A stretch of DNA of 8,455 nt, taken from the NCBI GenBank assembly GCA_023700885.1, contig JAMPYA010000090.1, positions 1 to 8,455 on the forward strand, written 5' to 3'. Of this stretch, positions 6,483-8,455 are shown piece by piece. The stretch's first letter is position 1; each line of letters starts with the position of its first letter. Source of the DNA: Flavobacteriaceae bacterium. GTDB lineage: Bacteria; Bacteroidota; Bacteroidia; Flavobacteriales; Flavobacteriaceae. A program made the position numbers and the translations under genes. The notes under the pieces are model-generated. The model saw only the letters and a list, made by a program, of their open reading frames with translations, did not search any database and was not told the DNA's origin.

Positions 6483-7460
6483 CTATATCTTCCTGTCTAT
6501 TACATAATTAACCATTGTAATGAGCGACGTTTTATACTCAGATTCAGGATAATCTTTTATTAAATCATAGGCCTTCTGTTGATATTCCAACATTTTATTT
6601 GTGGTATATTCAATTCCACCTAAAGTTTTAACTTTTTCAATGACTTCTTTAACCCTAATTTTATCTCTGTTATGGTTTTTAACAGAATTGATAATCCACT
6701 CTTTTTCCTTTTTCTGTGCCACATTCAGAGCATAAATTAAAGGTAAGGTCATTTTACGTTCTTTAATATCAATTCCTGTTGGTTTTCCAATTTGGTCATC
6801 GGTATAATCAAACAAATCGTCTTTCATTTGAAAAGCCATACCAATGTATTCACCAAATATTCTCATTTTTTCAATTTCTTCTGATGTTGCATCAACAGAA
6901 GCCGCTCCAATACCACAACAAGCAGCAATTAAAGTAGCTGTTTTCTGACGAATAATTTCAAAATAAACTTTTTCTGTGATGTCTAATTTACGAGCTTTTT
7001 CAATTTGCAATAATTCACCTTCACTCATTTCGCGTACGGCAATAGAAATCAGTTTAAGAATATCAAAATCATCATTATCTATGGAGAGTAATAATCCTTT
7101 AGACAACAAAAAATCACCCACTAAAACAGCAATTTTATTTTTCCATAAGGCGTTAATAGAAAAGAATCCCCTTCTGCGATTGCTATCATCAACAACATCA
7201 TCATGAACTAAAGTAGCTGTATGTATTAACTCAATTACAGAGGCACCTCGATAAGTACGTTCAGTCATTTTACCACTGGAAACCATTTTGGCCACCAAAA
7301 AAACAAACATCGGGCGCATTTGTTTTCCTTTTCTTCGGATGATATAATAGGTAATTCTGTTGAGTAACGGAACTTGTGAAGCCATAGAATCTTTGAACTT
7401 CTCTTCAAAGAGTTCCATTTCTTTATGAATAGGAAGTTTTATTTTTTCAACTATTTTCAT
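6483..7460 (-). CDS. trans-polyprenyl diphosphate synthase
   Basis: A 325-residue class I prenyltransferase that adds isopentenyl diphosphate units head-to-tail onto an allylic primer. It has GKQMRP (45-50) for substrate phosphate binding, the first aspartate-rich motif HDDVVDD (Asp87, Asp88, Asp91) followed by RRRG (95-98), the GDFLLS helix (115-120) and the second aspartate-rich motif QMKDDLFD (Asp214, Asp215, Asp218) with GKPTGID after it. The residues four and five before the first DDxxD are Thr83 and Ala82, i.e. small, which in this family leaves room for a long product rather than farnesyl or geranylgeranyl. A quinone side chain is therefore the likely use; Flavobacteriaceae make mainly menaquinone-6, so a hexaprenyl product is a reasonable inference. 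The start at 7460 gives a normal N-terminus. The stop is TAG, with no terminator in the 7 bases before GH3. Confidence 0.93.
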   Translation of the reverse strand: MKIVEKIKLPIHKEMELFEEKFKDSMASQVPLLNRITYYIIRRKGKQMRPMFVFLVAKMVSSGKMTERTYRGASVIELIHTATLVHDDVVDDSNRRRGFFSINALWKNKIAVLVGDFLLSKGLLLSIDNDDFDILKLISIAVREMSEGELLQIEKARKLDITEKVYFEIIRQKTATLIAACCGIGAASVDATSEEIEKMRIFGEYIGMAFQMKDDLFDYTDDQIGKPTGIDIKERKMTLPLIYALNVAQKKEKEWIINSVKNHNRDKIRVKEVIEKVKTLGGIEYTTNKMLEYQQKAYDLIKDYPESEYKTSLITMVNYVIDRKI

Positions 7461-7483
7461 TATAGATTTAAATATAAAAAAGA

Positions 7484-7495
7484 CAGATTAATCTG
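7484..7495. repeat. 12-bp perfect palindrome in the prenyl synthase leader
   Basis: CAGATTAATCTG is self-complementary and lies between the candidate -7 box and the start codon of the prenyl synthase gene, 24 bases from the ATG. It has the size and symmetry of a dimeric regulator half-site pair, but only one copy occurs and palindromes of this length can arise by chance in AT-rich DNA. Confidence 0.3.
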
Positions 7496-7508
7496 AATTT
7501 AAAACCTT

Positions 7509-7516
7509 CAAATATA
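7509..7516 (-). promoter_or_regulatory. Candidate -7 box for the prenyl synthase gene
   Basis: On the minus strand this reads TATATTTG, an exact match to TAnnTTTG, 48 bases before the ATG at 7460 and in the 65-base gap after the MFS gene. No TTG stands at the usual -33 distance. It suggests that the prenyl synthase has its own promoter even though the MFS gene lies upstream on the same strand. Confidence 0.5.
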
Positions 7517-7525
7517 CTTATATTA

Positions 7526-8455
7526 TTAATTAACTGATATTAATTTCTTTAACCAAAATGTTAAAATTACTGCAATTAATCCTAAAATACCCATTAAAAC
7601 CCAATTAGTATTAAAACCATATAAGTCTGTTATGAGCATTCCAAATTTGGCACTAAAAATATGTGCTAATGAAAAAGCCATGGTATATAAAGCCATGAAT
7701 TTTCCTTCTTTTCCTTTTGGAGCCCTACTAATAGCAAATGAATTTGTAAAAGGAAAACCGAGCATCTCTCCAAATGAAATTACCAACATACTGATAATTA
7801 ATATCCCAATCCATTGCGTAGTAATAAGCATAAAAAAACTAACTGAAAAAAGCAATAATCCAATCATTATTAAACGTACTCTCTCAATAGATGATCTTTC
7901 TAATTGATGTATTAATGGCATTTCAAAAATGAAAATTACACCGCCGTTTAAAGCCATTAATAAACCAATCTGAAGCTCTGTTAATCCGTAAATATCTCTA
8001 TAAAAAATTGGAAGTGTCGTAAAGAGTTGGAAAAAAATTACTGCCATTATAAAAACAATTACTAAAAAAACCCAAAATGGTTTATCTTTTAAAACGGAAA
8101 CCGGTATTATTTCAGAATCTGCTATAACAGATTTTTTACTAATACTTTTATTTTTCAAAACCCTTCTAAAAACTAAAATAGCTATGATACAGGTTAATCC
8201 ATCTACCCAAAAAAGACCTTTATAGCTGATGAGCGCAATGATGATTCCTCCTAAAAATGGTCCAATTGTAAATCCTAAATTGATAGCTAAACGAACAAGT
8301 GTTAATGTTCGTGTTTGATTTTCCGGTTTGCTATAAGCTTTTACAGCAACGAACATGGCTGGTCTAAAAGTATCAGCAATCATCATTGTTAAAAAAATTC
8401 CTATACCAAATCCCCAAAAAGAAGTGATAAACTGTAACGCAATAAGCATTAATCC
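7526..8455 (-). CDS. Major facilitator superfamily transporter, N-terminus beyond window
   Basis: The frame stays open to the right edge (Gly-Leu precede the methionine at 8447-8449), so that methionine is internal and the gene is cut by the window. About 309 residues are visible, starting near the end of the third helix and running through roughly nine hydrophobic helices to LKKLISVN at the C-terminus. The helix 5 segment RLAINLGFTIGPFLGG (bases about 8246-8293) carries GPxxGG, resembling the MFS motif C that is common in proton-coupled antiporters. The charged stretch KNKSISKKS before VIADSEIIPV is the central cytoplasmic loop between the two six-helix halves. By this motif it is more likely an efflux pump than an uptake carrier, but the substrate cannot be read from the sequence. 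The stop is TAA, 65 bases before the prenyl synthase start. Confidence 0.88.
   Translation of the reverse strand, partial: GLMLIALQFITSFWGFGIGIFLTMMIADTFRPAMFVAVKAYSKPENQTRTLTLVRLAINLGFTIGPFLGGIIIALISYKGLFWVDGLTCIIAILVFRRVLKNKSISKKSVIADSEIIPVSVLKDKPFWVFLVIVFIMAVIFFQLFTTLPIFYRDIYGLTELQIGLLMALNGGVIFIFEMPLIHQLERSSIERVRLIMIGLLLFSVSFFMLITTQWIGILIISMLVISFGEMLGFPFTNSFAISRAPKGKEGKFMALYTMAFSLAHIFSAKFGMLITDLYGFNTNWVLMGILGLIAVILTFWLKKLISVN

Noticed and set aside
6976..7206. Plus-strand 76-residue reading frame
   Set aside because: Lies wholly antisense inside the prenyl synthase and resembles no family I recognise.
7632..7907. Plus-strand 91-residue reading frame
   Set aside because: Antisense to the MFS gene; a by-product of its codon use, with no recognisable motif.

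Overview
The window looks like ordinary chromosome from an AT-rich member of the Bacteroidota, most likely a Flavobacteriaceae species. Reasons: the protein set is typical of that family (CNNM/CorC protein followed by a PpiD-like isomerase, DUF2797 next to a bacterial GH3 protein); start codons lack Shine-Dalgarno sequences; and several genes are preceded by a TAnnTTTG-type -7 box, the Bacteroidota promoter signature. I cannot fix the genus.

Layout, left to right. (1) 1-459, plus: the 3' end of a CNNM/CorC-type membrane protein (second CBS domain plus CorC_HlyC domain). (2) 589-2718, plus: a PpiD-like membrane-anchored periplasmic peptidyl-prolyl isomerase with one catalytic and one degenerate parvulin module. 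(3) 2719-3102: a 384-base gap with a perfect 36-nt palindrome that should act as a bidirectional terminator, followed by a decayed N-terminal fragment of an IS256-type transposase that is too broken to show as an intact reading frame. (4) 3103-3987, minus: fabD, malonyl-CoA:ACP transacylase, with its own -7 box and a short 8-bp tandem repeat in its leader. (5) 4054-4851, minus: DUF2797 protein with a four-cysteine zinc-ribbon-like motif and a possible GIY-YIG-like core. (6) 4949-6475, plus: a GH3-family adenylating enzyme, divergent from (5). (7) 6483-7460, minus: a trans-polyprenyl diphosphate synthase, tail to tail with GH3 across 7 bases. (8) 7526-8455, minus: an MFS transporter whose N-terminus lies beyond the right edge.

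The genes serve envelope and core metabolism rather than one pathway: periplasmic folding (PpiD), fatty-acid initiation (FabD), isoprenoid quinone side-chain synthesis (polyprenyl synthase) and transport (CNNM, MFS). The least understood part is the divergent DUF2797/GH3 pair. I found no CRISPR array, RNA gene, toxin-antitoxin pair, prophage or defence cluster. The best hidden item is the IS256 relic. I do not see an undescribed multi-gene system here.
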